Of a stretch of 64,000 nucleotides of DNA, positions 50,556 through 58,222 are shown in pieces. Position numbers and translations under genes: made by a program. The notes beneath the pieces are model-generated. The model saw only the letters and a list, made by a program, of their open reading frames with translations. It was not told the origin of the DNA and made no database searches. The stretch lies in the NCBI GenBank assembly GCA_032119795.1, contig JAUMFO010000004.1, positions 1 through 64,000 of the forward strand, written 5' to 3'. The DNA is from JAGIBJ01 sp032119795. Lineage in GTDB: Bacteria; Actinomycetota; Thermoleophilia; Solirubrobacterales; Solirubrobacteraceae. Numbering within the stretch: the first letter of the stretch is position 1; each line of letters opens with the position of its first letter.

Positions 50556-53216
50556 ATGGCAGGCCAGCAGGGCGACGTCGACCCCGGAGAAACGCAGGAA
50601 TGGATTGAGGCGCTCGACGCCGTCATCCGTGAACGAGGGCCCGAGCGCGCCGCCGAGCTGCTCGGCGCCGTCTTCGCCGACGCTCGCCTCCGTGGACTGC
50701 ACCCGGCCGACGACCTCTCGACGCCGTATGTGAACACGATCCCCGCGGATCGCCAGCCGGCGCTGCCGGGCGATCCGGCGATCGAGCGCGAGCTGCGCTC
50801 GCTGGTGCGCTGGAACGCGATGGCGACGATCCTGCAGGCCAACGCCAACTCCTCCGAGCTGGGCGGCCACATCGCCAGTTACCAGTCGGCGGCCACGCTC
50901 TACGAGACGGGCTTCAACCACTTCTGGCGGGCTCCGACGGAGACCAACCGCGGCGACCTCGTCTACATCCAGGGCCACTCGTCACCCGGCATCTACGCGC
51001 GGGCGTTCCTTGAGGGCCGGCTCTCCGAAGACGACATGCGGCAGTTCCGTCAGGAGACGGGCGGACAGGGCCTCTCGTCCTACCCGCACCCGTGGCTGAT
51101 GCCGGGCTTCTGGCAGTTCCCGACCGTCTCGATGGGCCTGGGCCCACTGATGGCGATCTACCAGGCACGGTTCATGAAGTACCTCCAGGGCCGCGGGCAC
51201 CTCGCCGCCAGCGACCGCAAGGTCTGGGCGTTCATGGGCGACGGCGAGATGGACGAGCCCGAGTCGATGGGCGCGATCTCGCTGGGCGGCCGCGAGAAGC
51301 TCGACAACCTCGTGTTCGTCATCAACTGCAACCTGCAGCGCCTCGATGGGCCGGTGCGCGGCAACGGCAAGATCATCCAGGAGCTGGAGACCAACTTCCA
51401 CGGCGCCGGCTGGAACGTGATCAAGGTGATCTGGGGCTCCAACTGGGATCCGCTGCTCGCCGACGACACCGACGGGCTGCTCGTGCGGCGCATGGAGGAG
51501 GCCGTCGATGGCGAGTACCAGGGGTTCAAATCGCGCGACGGCAAGTTCGTGCGCGAGAAGTTCTTCGGCAAGTACCCCGAACTCGCCGAACGCGTGAAGG
51601 ACTGGAGCGACGAGCGCATCTTCAGCCTCAACCGCGGCGGCCACGACCCGAGCAAGGTCCATGCGGCCTACGCCGAGGCCATGGCGCACAAAGGCCAGCC
51701 GACGGTGATCCTCGCCAAGACCATCAAGGGCTACGGGATGGGCGCCTCCGGTGAGGGGCAGAACATCACCCATCAGCAGAAGAAGATGAGTCCCGAGACG
51801 CTCGTGGCGTTCCGCGACCGCTTTGCCCTGGACCTCTCCGACGACGAGGCGCGCGCCGGTTCGTTCCTGCGCCCGCCGGACGACCACCCGGCGATGCAAT
51901 ACCTGCGGGCACGGCGCGAGGCCCTCGGTGGGTCGCTGCCGATCCGCATCACCACCGCTCCGCAGCTCGAGGTTCCAGAACTCTCGGCCTTCCACGCGCA
52001 GCTCGAGGGCACCGGGCCCGATCGCGAGGTGTCGACGACGATGGCGTTCGTCCGGATCCTTGCCACGCTCCTGCGAGACAAGAAGATCGGCAAGCACGTC
52101 GTCCCGATCGTGCCCGACGAGTCGCGCACCTTCGGCATGGAGGGGATGTTCCGCCAGTACGGAATCTTCAGCCAGGTCGGGCAGCTCTACTCGCCTGAGG
52201 ACGCCGACCAGCTCATGTTCTACAAGGAGGATGCCGGCGGGCAGATCCTCCAAGAGGGCATCAACGAGCCCGGGGCGATGTCGTCCTGGATCGCGGCCGC
52301 CACGTCGTACGCCAACCACGGCGTCCAGACGATCCCGTTCTACATCTACTACTCGATGTTCGGGTTCCAGCGGATCGGTGATCTGGCCTGGGCCGCCGGC
52401 GACTCGCGGGCCCGCGGCTTCCTCGTCGGCGGCACCGCGGGGCGCACCACGCTCAATGGCGAGGGCCTGCAGCACGAGGACGGCCACTCACACATCCAGG
52501 CGGCCCTGATCCCCAACTGCGTGGCCTACGACCCGACCTACGCCTACGAGTTGGCCGTGATCGTCCACGACGGGCTGCGCCGGATGGTGAGCGAGCGCGA
52601 GGACGTCTTCTATTACCTCACCGTGATGAACGAGAACTACGAGCAGCCGTCGCTGCCGGAGGGCGCGGAGGAAGGCATCCTGCGCGGCATGCACCGGATC
52701 GCCGAGGCCGCGGATGGTGAAGGTCCGGTCGTCCAGCTGCTCGGCTCCGGGACGATCTTGCGCGAGGTACTCGCGGGTGCTGAGCTGCTGAGGGACGACT
52801 GGGGCGTCGGCTCAGACGTCTGGTCGGTCACGTCGTTCACGCAGCTGCGCCGCGAGGGGCTCGAGGCTGATCGCGTCAACCGTCTGAACCCCGAGGCGGA
52901 GGCGGTCGTGCCGTACGTCGCTCAGCAGCTGGCCGGCAAGGGGCCGGTGATCGCCGCGACCGATTACGTGCGTACGTTCGCCGACCAGATCCGCCAGTGG
53001 GTCGACGCGCCCTATGAGGTGCTCGGCACCGACGGCTACGGCCGTTCCGACTACCGCGTGGCGCTGCGCAGCTTCTTCGAGGTCGACCGGTTCCACGTCG
53101 CCGTCGCCGCGCTGTACCGCCTGGCTCAGGCCGGCACGATCGAGGCGTCGGTCGTGACCGAGGCGATCAAGAAGTACGACATCGACACCGAAAGCGCTGC
53201 ACCGTGGCTGAGGTAG
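50556..53216 (+). CDS. aceE: Pyruvate dehydrogenase E1, homodimeric type
   Basis: 886 residues; decarboxylates pyruvate using thiamine diphosphate and acetylates the lipoyl arm of E2. Landmarks: PYVNTIPADRQPALPGDPAI, GHSSPGIYARAFLEGRLSED, the ThDP motif GDGEMDEPESMGAI (about 228-241) with NCNLQRLDGPVRGNGKIIQE, TIKGYGMGASGEGQNITHQQ and the C-terminal GTDGYGRSDYRVALRSFFEV. The length equals E. coli AceE. ATG at 50556. The E2 start lies inside its 3' end (13 bp overlap), so the three PDH genes are translationally linked. Confidence 0.97.
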   Translation: MAGQQGDVDPGETQEWIEALDAVIRERGPERAAELLGAVFADARLRGLHPADDLSTPYVNTIPADRQPALPGDPAIERELRSLVRWNAMATILQANANSSELGGHIASYQSAATLYETGFNHFWRAPTETNRGDLVYIQGHSSPGIYARAFLEGRLSEDDMRQFRQETGGQGLSSYPHPWLMPGFWQFPTVSMGLGPLMAIYQARFMKYLQGRGHLAASDRKVWAFMGDGEMDEPESMGAISLGGREKLDNLVFVINCNLQRLDGPVRGNGKIIQELETNFHGAGWNVIKVIWGSNWDPLLADDTDGLLVRRMEEAVDGEYQGFKSRDGKFVREKFFGKYPELAERVKDWSDERIFSLNRGGHDPSKVHAAYAEAMAHKGQPTVILAKTIKGYGMGASGEGQNITHQQKKMSPETLVAFRDRFALDLSDDEARAGSFLRPPDDHPAMQYLRARREALGGSLPIRITTAPQLEVPELSAFHAQLEGTGPDREVSTTMAFVRILATLLRDKKIGKHVVPIVPDESRTFGMEGMFRQYGIFSQVGQLYSPEDADQLMFYKEDAGGQILQEGINEPGAMSSWIAAATSYANHGVQTIPFYIYYSMFGFQRIGDLAWAAGDSRARGFLVGGTAGRTTLNGEGLQHEDGHSHIQAALIPNCVAYDPTYAYELAVIVHDGLRRMVSEREDVFYYLTVMNENYEQPSLPEGAEEGILRGMHRIAEAADGEGPVVQLLGSGTILREVLAGAELLRDDWGVGSDVWSVTSFTQLRREGLEADRVNRLNPEAEAVVPYVAQQLAGKGPVIAATDYVRTFADQIRQWVDAPYEVLGTDGYGRSDYRVALRSFFEVDRFHVAVAALYRLAQAGTIEASVVTEAIKKYDIDTESAAPWLR

Positions 53217-54487
53217 CCGTCCCTGACATCGGGGACTTCGAAGGCATTCCGATCATCGAGGTGCTCGTCCAGGTGGGCGACACGGTCGAGGTCGAGCAGG
53301 GCTTGGTCGAGATCGAGTCAGACAAGGCGACGTTCGAGGTGCCCTCGCCGGTCGCCGGGGTCGTGAAGGAGCTGAAGGTCAACGTCGGCGACAAGGTCTC
53401 CGAGGGCGTGCTGATCGCGGTCATCGACGAGGGCGGCGCAGGCGCTGCGCCGGACGAGTCCAAGGCGGCACCTGCGCCCCAAGCGGCGCCCGCGCCCGAG
53501 CCGACACCTCCACCGACCGACACCGGGTCAGCTCCGCAGGCCGTCGCCGGCCAGCCCGCTGGTGGGGGTGCGCTCGGCGACGATCAGCCCGTCTACGCCA
53601 GCCCGACCGTGCGTCGGCTCGCTCGCGAGCGTGGCATCGACCTCACGCAGCTCAGCGGCAGCGGCGAGAAGGGCCGCATCACGAAGGCCGACGTCGAGGG
53701 CTTCGACCCGAAGGCTTCGGGTGCCGCGAAGGCGGCGCCGGCTGCCGATGGTGGCGAGTCGCTCGGCCTGGCGCCGTGGCCGGTCGTGAACTTCGAGAAG
53801 CTCGGACCGGTCTCCCGCGAGCCGCTGTCGAAGATCCAGAAGCTGTCGGCTGCGAACCTGGCCCGCAACTGGGTCCGGATCCCGCACGTCACGCACAACG
53901 ACGACGCCGACATCACCGAGCTGGAGGCCTTCCGCAAGCAGCTCAACAGCGAGCAGACCGACGTGAAGGTGACGATGGTTGCGTTGCTGCTGAAGGCGTC
54001 GGTCGCGTCGCTGAAGGCGTTCCCGCGGTTCAACTCGTCGCTCGACGGCGATGAGCTGGTGATCAAGCACTTCTACAACGTCGGCTTTGCGGCCGACACG
54101 CCCAACGGGCTCGTCGTGCCGGTCGTCAGGGACGTCGACCAGAAGGGCATCTTCGAGCTCGCTGGCGAGGTCGGCGAGCTGTCTGCCAAGGCCCGCGCCG
54201 GCAAGCTGATGCCGGCGCAGATGAGCGGCGGCAACTTCTCGATCTCCAGCCTCGGCGGAATCGGCGGCACGTCGTTTACTCCGATCGTCAACGCCCCCGA
54301 GGTCGCCATCCTCGGCGTGGTGCGCTCGGCGATGAAGCCCGTCTGGAACGGCAAGGAGTTCGAGCCGCGGCTGATCCTGCCGTTGTCGCTGAGTTATGAC
54401 CACCGCGTGATCGATGGCGCCCTCGCGGCCCGCTTCACGGTGCACCTCGCCAAGACGCTGAAGGACCTGCGGAGGGTGCTGCTCTAA
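53204..54487 (+). CDS. aceF: Pyruvate dehydrogenase E2, dihydrolipoyl acetyltransferase
   Basis: 427 residues. One lipoyl domain (1-75) with Lys41 in EIESDKATFEV, an Ala/Pro linker, the peripheral-subunit-binding domain (about 126-166; VYASPTVRRLARERGIDLTQ) and the catalytic domain (about 195-427) with YDHRVIDGALAARF containing the active-site His and Asp. GTG start inside the aceE end. E. coli AceF has three lipoyl domains; a single one on E2 plus one on E3 fits the betaproteobacterial arrangement. Its lipoyl coding sequence is almost identical to that of the E3 gene. Confidence 0.95.
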   Translation: MAEVAVPDIGDFEGIPIIEVLVQVGDTVEVEQGLVEIESDKATFEVPSPVAGVVKELKVNVGDKVSEGVLIAVIDEGGAGAAPDESKAAPAPQAAPAPEPTPPPTDTGSAPQAVAGQPAGGGALGDDQPVYASPTVRRLARERGIDLTQLSGSGEKGRITKADVEGFDPKASGAAKAAPAADGGESLGLAPWPVVNFEKLGPVSREPLSKIQKLSAANLARNWVRIPHVTHNDDADITELEAFRKQLNSEQTDVKVTMVALLLKASVASLKAFPRFNSSLDGDELVIKHFYNVGFAADTPNGLVVPVVRDVDQKGIFELAGEVGELSAKARAGKLMPAQMSGGNFSISSLGGIGGTSFTPIVNAPEVAILGVVRSAMKPVWNGKEFEPRLILPLSLSYDHRVIDGALAARFTVHLAKTLKDLRRVLL

Positions 54488-56286
54488 TGGCGACGACGAC
54501 TGAGGTTGCCGTTCCCGACATCGGGGACTTCGAAGGCATCCCGATCATCGAGGTGCTCGTCCAGGTGGGCGACACGGTCGAGGTCGAGCAGGGGCTCGTT
54601 GAGATCGAGTCAGATAAGGCGACGTTTGAGGTGCCCTCGCCGGTCGCTGGCGTCGTCAAGGAACTCAAGGTCAAGGTCGGCGACAAGGTCTCCGAGGGCG
54701 TCGTGCTCGCGGTGATCGAGACGACCGGTGATGCGGCCACTGGCGAGACGCCGAAGGACGAGCCGGCCACAGCACCGGCCCCTGAGCCAACCCCTGAGTC
54801 GACCCCTGAGCCGGCGGTGCAGCCCGAGCCGGCCAAGGCCGACTTCGAGCGGGGCGATGTCCATGCGCAGGTGCTCGTGCTCGGCTCCGGCCCCGGCGGC
54901 TACTCCGCGGCGTTCCGGGCGGCCGACCTCGGCCTGCAGGTCGTGATGGTCGAGCGCTACGAGACGCTCGGCGGCGTCTGCCTCAACGTCGGTTGTATTC
55001 CCAGCAAGGCGCTCCTCCACGCCTCCAAGGTGATCGCCGAGGCGGCCGACCTCGCAGAGCACGGCGTCGCGTTCGGCGAGCCGAAGATCGACCTCCCGGC
55101 GCTCCTCGCGCACAAAGCGGGCATCGTCGGCCAGCTCACCAAGGGCGTCGCCGGCATGGCGAAGACCCGCAAGGTCGAGGTCGTCACCGGCGTCGGCACC
55201 TTCACCGGTCCGCACCATCTGAAGGTCGAGTCGGGCGACGGCGAGACGACGGTCGTGTCCTTCGACCACGCGATCATCGCCGCCGGCTCCCAGCCGGCGC
55301 AGCTCCCCGGCATCCCGGCCGACGACCCGCGCGTCTGGGACTCCACCGGCGCACTGGAACTCCGCGAGATCCCGGAGCGGTTGCTCGTGATCGGCGGCGG
55401 CATCATCGGCCTGGAGATGGCGACGGTCTACGACGCGCTCGGCTCCAAGGTGACGGTCGTCGAACTGCTCGACCAGCTGATTCCGGGCGCTGATAAGGAC
55501 CTCGTCCGCCCGCTCCACAAGCGCATCGAGGGCCGCTATGAGGCGATCCATCTCGGCGCGCGAGTCGACGGCGTGGAGGCCAAGGACGACGGCCTGTACG
55601 TCACGTTCGCGGCCGGTGCGGCGGGTGGCAAGACCCCCGACCCGTCGGTGTTCGACGCGGTGCTCGTCGCCGTGGGCCGCACGCCCAACGGCGGCAAGAT
55701 CGGCGCCGACGCCGCGGGCGTCAACGTGACCGATCGCGGCTTTATCCCGGTCGACGCGCAGCTGCGCACGAACGTGCCGCACATCCTGGCGATCGGTGAC
55801 GTCGTCGGCCAGCCAATGCTTGCGCACAAGGCGTCGCATGAGGCCCATGTAGCGGCCGAGGTGATCGCCGGTGAGAACGTCGCGATGGACGTCCGCGGCA
55901 TCCCGTCGGTGGCCTATACCGAGCCCGAGGTTGCGTGGGTCGGCCTGACCGAGACGCAGGCCAAGGCCGACGGCACCGAGTACGAGGTCGCGGCGTTCCC
56001 GTGGGTTGCCTCGGCGCGTGCGCTGACGGTCGGCGGTGGCACCGGGAAGACCAAGCTCCTGCTGGATCCGAAGTCTCGCCAGATCCTCGGCGCTGGCATC
56101 GTCGGTCCCAACGCCGGCGAGCTCATCGCTGAGCCCGGCTTCGCCCTCGAGATGGGCGCCGACGTCGGCGACCTGGCTCTCACAATCCACGCCCACCCGA
56201 CCCTCAGCGAGTCGATCATGCTCGCCGCCGAGGTGGCCGAGGGCACCATCACCGACCTCCCGCCCAAGCGCAAACGCAAGGGCTGA
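54487..56286 (+). CDS. lpdA: Dihydrolipoamide dehydrogenase (E3) with N-terminal lipoyl domain
   Basis: 599 residues, about 125 more than a standard E3. Lipoyl domain 1-78 with Lys44 in EIESDKATFEV, then a Pro/Glu/Thr linker (to about 120), then the full flavoprotein: FAD loop VLVLGSGPGGYSAAFRAADL, redox disulfide GGVCLNVGCIPSK, NAD loop LVIGGGIIGLEMATVYDALG, FAD segment NVPHILAIGDVVGQPMLAHK and C-terminal HAHPTLSES with the catalytic His-Glu. Its start overlaps the aceF stop by one base (TAATG). It regenerates the lipoyl groups of E2 and possibly its own. Confidence 0.97.
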   Translation: MATTTEVAVPDIGDFEGIPIIEVLVQVGDTVEVEQGLVEIESDKATFEVPSPVAGVVKELKVKVGDKVSEGVVLAVIETTGDAATGETPKDEPATAPAPEPTPESTPEPAVQPEPAKADFERGDVHAQVLVLGSGPGGYSAAFRAADLGLQVVMVERYETLGGVCLNVGCIPSKALLHASKVIAEAADLAEHGVAFGEPKIDLPALLAHKAGIVGQLTKGVAGMAKTRKVEVVTGVGTFTGPHHLKVESGDGETTVVSFDHAIIAAGSQPAQLPGIPADDPRVWDSTGALELREIPERLLVIGGGIIGLEMATVYDALGSKVTVVELLDQLIPGADKDLVRPLHKRIEGRYEAIHLGARVDGVEAKDDGLYVTFAAGAAGGKTPDPSVFDAVLVAVGRTPNGGKIGADAAGVNVTDRGFIPVDAQLRTNVPHILAIGDVVGQPMLAHKASHEAHVAAEVIAGENVAMDVRGIPSVAYTEPEVAWVGLTETQAKADGTEYEVAAFPWVASARALTVGGGTGKTKLLLDPKSRQILGAGIVGPNAGELIAEPGFALEMGADVGDLALTIHAHPTLSESIMLAAEVAEGTITDLPPKRKRKG

Positions 56287-56309
56287 GCCCACCTCCTACG
56301 AGGAACGTC

Positions 56310-56329
56310 CGCCCGCGGTCATGCGGGCG
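56310..56329 (+). terminator. Short stem-loop after the PDH operon
   Basis: CGCCCGC at 56310-56316 pairs with GCGGGCG at 56323-56329, 24 bp past the lpdA stop, without a T-run. A weak or T-less terminator is possible. Confidence 0.45.
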
Positions 56330-56367
56330 TGCTGGGAGTCATCCAAAGCGGCAGGCTCGCTTGAGTG

Positions 56368-56610
56368 ATGACGGACACACTTTGGACGCACCCTTGGGCG
56401 TTTGCCCTGATCGTGGCCGTGATCGGCTTCGTGGGCGAGTTGATGTTCTATACGAGCGAGGAAGGCGCGGCGGCGATGTATGGCTTGGCCGCTGGCGTGA
56501 TCGCCTACCTCGCTGCGCTCTTGCTGCGCGCGACGCACCGCTCGAGCCGCGGTGGCCACCACCGTCGTCCGCACCGTTTCGGCGCTGGGGCGCATCGCCC
56601 CAGCCATTAG
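56368..56610 (+). CDS. Small two-helix membrane protein
   Basis: 80 residues from ATG at 56368; a GTG one codon earlier is also possible. Two hydrophobic segments (WAFALIVAVIGFVGELMFYT and AAAMYGLAAGVIAYLAALLL) are followed by a His/Arg-rich tail (HRSSRGGHHRRPHRFGAGAH) that could bind metal or acidic lipids. No family recognised; it stands alone between the PDH operon and the channel gene. Confidence 0.5.
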   Translation: MTDTLWTHPWAFALIVAVIGFVGELMFYTSEEGAAAMYGLAAGVIAYLAALLLRATHRSSRGGHHRRPHRFGAGAHRPSH

Positions 56611-56679
56611 TCGTCTCTCAGACGCGCGCCTGGGACCCCGTGCCGGGCGGCGCGGGGTCGCCCGGCTAGCCTCGAGTCC

Positions 56680-57312
56680 GTGGCCGACGTCGACCTGACC
56701 TATGCGTTCTCGGTCGTCGAAGGCATGGGCATCGTGGCCGGCGCAGCCGGCGGCGCGCTCGATGCCAAGCGCCGGGAGGAGTACGACATCTTCGGCCTCG
56801 CCGCGCTGGCCTTCGCTGGCGCGCTCGGCGGCGGTCTGTTGCGCGACGTGCTCATCAACCAGGGCGCGCCGGCGGCGTTCACGCACGAGCTCTACCTGCC
56901 GCTCGTGCTCGCCGTCGCCCTCGTGATCGCGGTGATCCCGGGCGAACTCGGGCCGCGCGCGAATGGCCTCATCCGCGTGTTCGACGCCGTCGCGATCGGC
57001 GCGTTCTCGGTCGTCGCCGCTGATCGTGCCCATGACGCCGGCTTCACGATCCTGGCCTGTCTGCTCCTCGGCGTGGTCGGTGGGATCGGTGGACTGCTGA
57101 TGCGCGACGTCCTCACGGCCAACCAGCCCGAGGTGTTTCGCCGCGGCGAGCTCAACGGCATCGCGGCATTGGCCGGCGCCGCCGTCTTCATTGCGCTGCT
57201 CGAGCTGGGGGTGCAGCGCCCATGGCCAGCGGTCGCCGGTATCGCGGCCGGGTTCGTGCTGCGCCTGGCGGCGCTGCGCTGGGATCTGCGCGCCCCGGCC
57301 CCGCGCCGCTGA
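56680..57312 (+). CDS. TRIC/UPF0126 family channel or glycine transporter (YadS/YicG type)
   Basis: 210-residue integral membrane protein with seven predicted helices in two similar halves. Each half carries the family signature: GALGGGLLRDVLINQ and GVVGGIGGLLMRDVLTANQP. Bacterial members have been described both as potassium-permeable TRIC-like channels and as glycine transporters; sequence alone does not separate these. GTG start at 56680. Repeat element copy 2 follows directly after the stop. Confidence 0.9.
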   Translation: MADVDLTYAFSVVEGMGIVAGAAGGALDAKRREEYDIFGLAALAFAGALGGGLLRDVLINQGAPAAFTHELYLPLVLAVALVIAVIPGELGPRANGLIRVFDAVAIGAFSVVAADRAHDAGFTILACLLLGVVGGIGGLLMRDVLTANQPEVFRRGELNGIAALAGAAVFIALLELGVQRPWPAVAGIAAGFVLRLAALRWDLRAPAPRR

Positions 57313-57324
57313 CGGCAGCGGGTC

Positions 57325-57470
57325 GCGGGCGGCGTTTGGCTGGTTGGCGGCGGTAGGACTGCGAGGTTGCGGGCGGCGTATTGGTTGGCTGGCGGCGGTG
57401 GGACTGGGAGGCCGCGGGCGGCGTTTGCGCTGGTTGGCGGCGGTGGGACGGGGATCGCTGCGGGGCCGGC
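57325..57470 (+). repeat. Tandem ~44-bp repeat, upstream part of repeat element copy 2
   Basis: Three units beginning GCGGGCGGCG start at 57325, 57369 and 57414 (periods 44 and 45 bp). The first and third contain CTGGTTGGCGGCGG (57340 and 57430), the same 14-mer as in copy 1. The second carries a rearranged version. It runs directly into the 169-bp core. Confidence 0.83.
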
Positions 57471-57639
57471 GAGGTCGCGCCCCGAGCGCCCTTTTTGGGC
57501 GTTCGGGGCGCGAGCTTCGGGGAGTGCAACCTCTCGTGGTTGCACTTACCTGACAGAACGAGCCGCTTCGCGCCCTTCGCGCCCAAACCGCCGGACGCCC
57601 GGCGGGTTGAACGCGGGCGCCAACGCCTGCAACCTCAGA
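57471..57639 (+). repeat. Structured dispersed repeat core, copy 2
   Basis: A 169-bp core equal in length to 27812-27980. Hairpin 1 spans 57475-57491 with 57497-57513 (loop TTTTT). A middle hairpin, GTGCAACC at 57524-57531 with GGTTGCAC at 57538-57545, follows. Hairpin 2 is CCGCCGG at 57588-57594 with CCGGCGG at 57599-57605. It lies between the channel gene and the thioredoxin promoter. The 57313-57764 interval has no credible gene. Confidence 0.85.
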
Positions 57640-57663
57640 TGGGCCGCCGGCACCTCAACCGCA

Positions 57664-57691
57664 TTGACCGGAGCGCCGGCCGCGCTATAGT
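57664..57691 (+). promoter_or_regulatory. Sigma-70-like promoter of the thioredoxin gene
   Basis: TTGACC at 57664-57669 and TATAGT at 57686-57691, with 16 bp between, form a good -35/-10 pair. It begins 25 bp after the repeat core and would start a leader of about 65 nt before trxA. Confidence 0.65.
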
Positions 57692-57697
57692 CAACTG

Positions 57698-57715
57698 TAC
57701 AACCAAGGAGTTGTA
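57698..57715. promoter_or_regulatory. Inverted repeat at the thioredoxin transcription start
   Basis: TACAAC at 57698-57703 and GTTGTA at 57710-57715 are perfect half-sites 6 bp apart, just downstream of the -10. The location is classic for a repressor operator. The regulator is not identified here. Confidence 0.55.
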
Positions 57716-57764
57716 AGCGCGTCGGGTCTCCTCTCTGCACCGATCAGCCCACGCCGGGATCACC

Positions 57765-58085
57765 ATGAGCACCGTCACCGACCTCACCACCGAGACCTTT
57801 ACCGCAGCGATTCAGGAGCCGGGCCTCACGGTCGTCGACTTCTGGGCACCCTGGTGCGGCCCGTGCCACGCGATGGCGCCGCAGTTTGAGAAGGCTGCGC
57901 AGCTGCGGCCGGACTACCGGTTCGCCAAGGTCAACGTCGACGACGAACCGGCGCTCGCGCAGGCGTTCGGCATCAGCTCGATCCCGACCCTCGCCGTCAT
58001 CAAGGACGGTGAGGTGCTCGGCGTCGCACCGGGTGCAGTCGCAGCCGACCAGTTGATCGAGGCCCTCGACCGGGTCGCGCCATGA
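57765..58085 (+). CDS. trxA: Thioredoxin
   Basis: 106 residues, one thioredoxin fold, cytoplasmic. The active site is in FWAPWCGPCHAMAP (Cys-Gly-Pro-Cys), with the cis-proline segment GISSIPTLAVIKDG later. The start ATG at 57765 gives MSTVTDLTTETF. It reduces disulfides in cytosolic proteins. The preceding inverted repeat suggests regulated expression. A 33-codon reading frame overlaps its stop (ATGA). Confidence 0.96.
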   Translation: MSTVTDLTTETFTAAIQEPGLTVVDFWAPWCGPCHAMAPQFEKAAQLRPDYRFAKVNVDDEPALAQAFGISSIPTLAVIKDGEVLGVAPGAVAADQLIEALDRVAP

Positions 58086-58183
58086 CTCGTCGCCCTCGGT
58101 GGGTTGCGGTCGTCGTGGTCCTCGCTACCGTCGTGGTCGCCGCGCTCGGGGCCGGTCGAAGAAGCCTGAGAAAAACTCGCTGA
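58082..58183 (+). CDS. 33-residue single-pass membrane peptide coupled to thioredoxin
   Basis: ATG at 58082 overlaps the trxA stop as ATGA, the same 4-bp coupling used by true operons throughout this window. The peptide is a basic N-terminus (MTRRPRW), one hydrophobic helix of about 18 residues (VAVVVVLATVVVAALGAG) and a basic end (RRSLRKTR). It has the layout of a small transmembrane peptide. No homolog was recalled, so it could also be chance. Confidence 0.4.
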   Translation: MTRRPRWVAVVVVLATVVVAALGAGRRSLRKTR

Positions 58184-58222
58184 ATCTCGACGGCCCCCGC
58201 CGCCAATGGCAGACTGGCGGCG

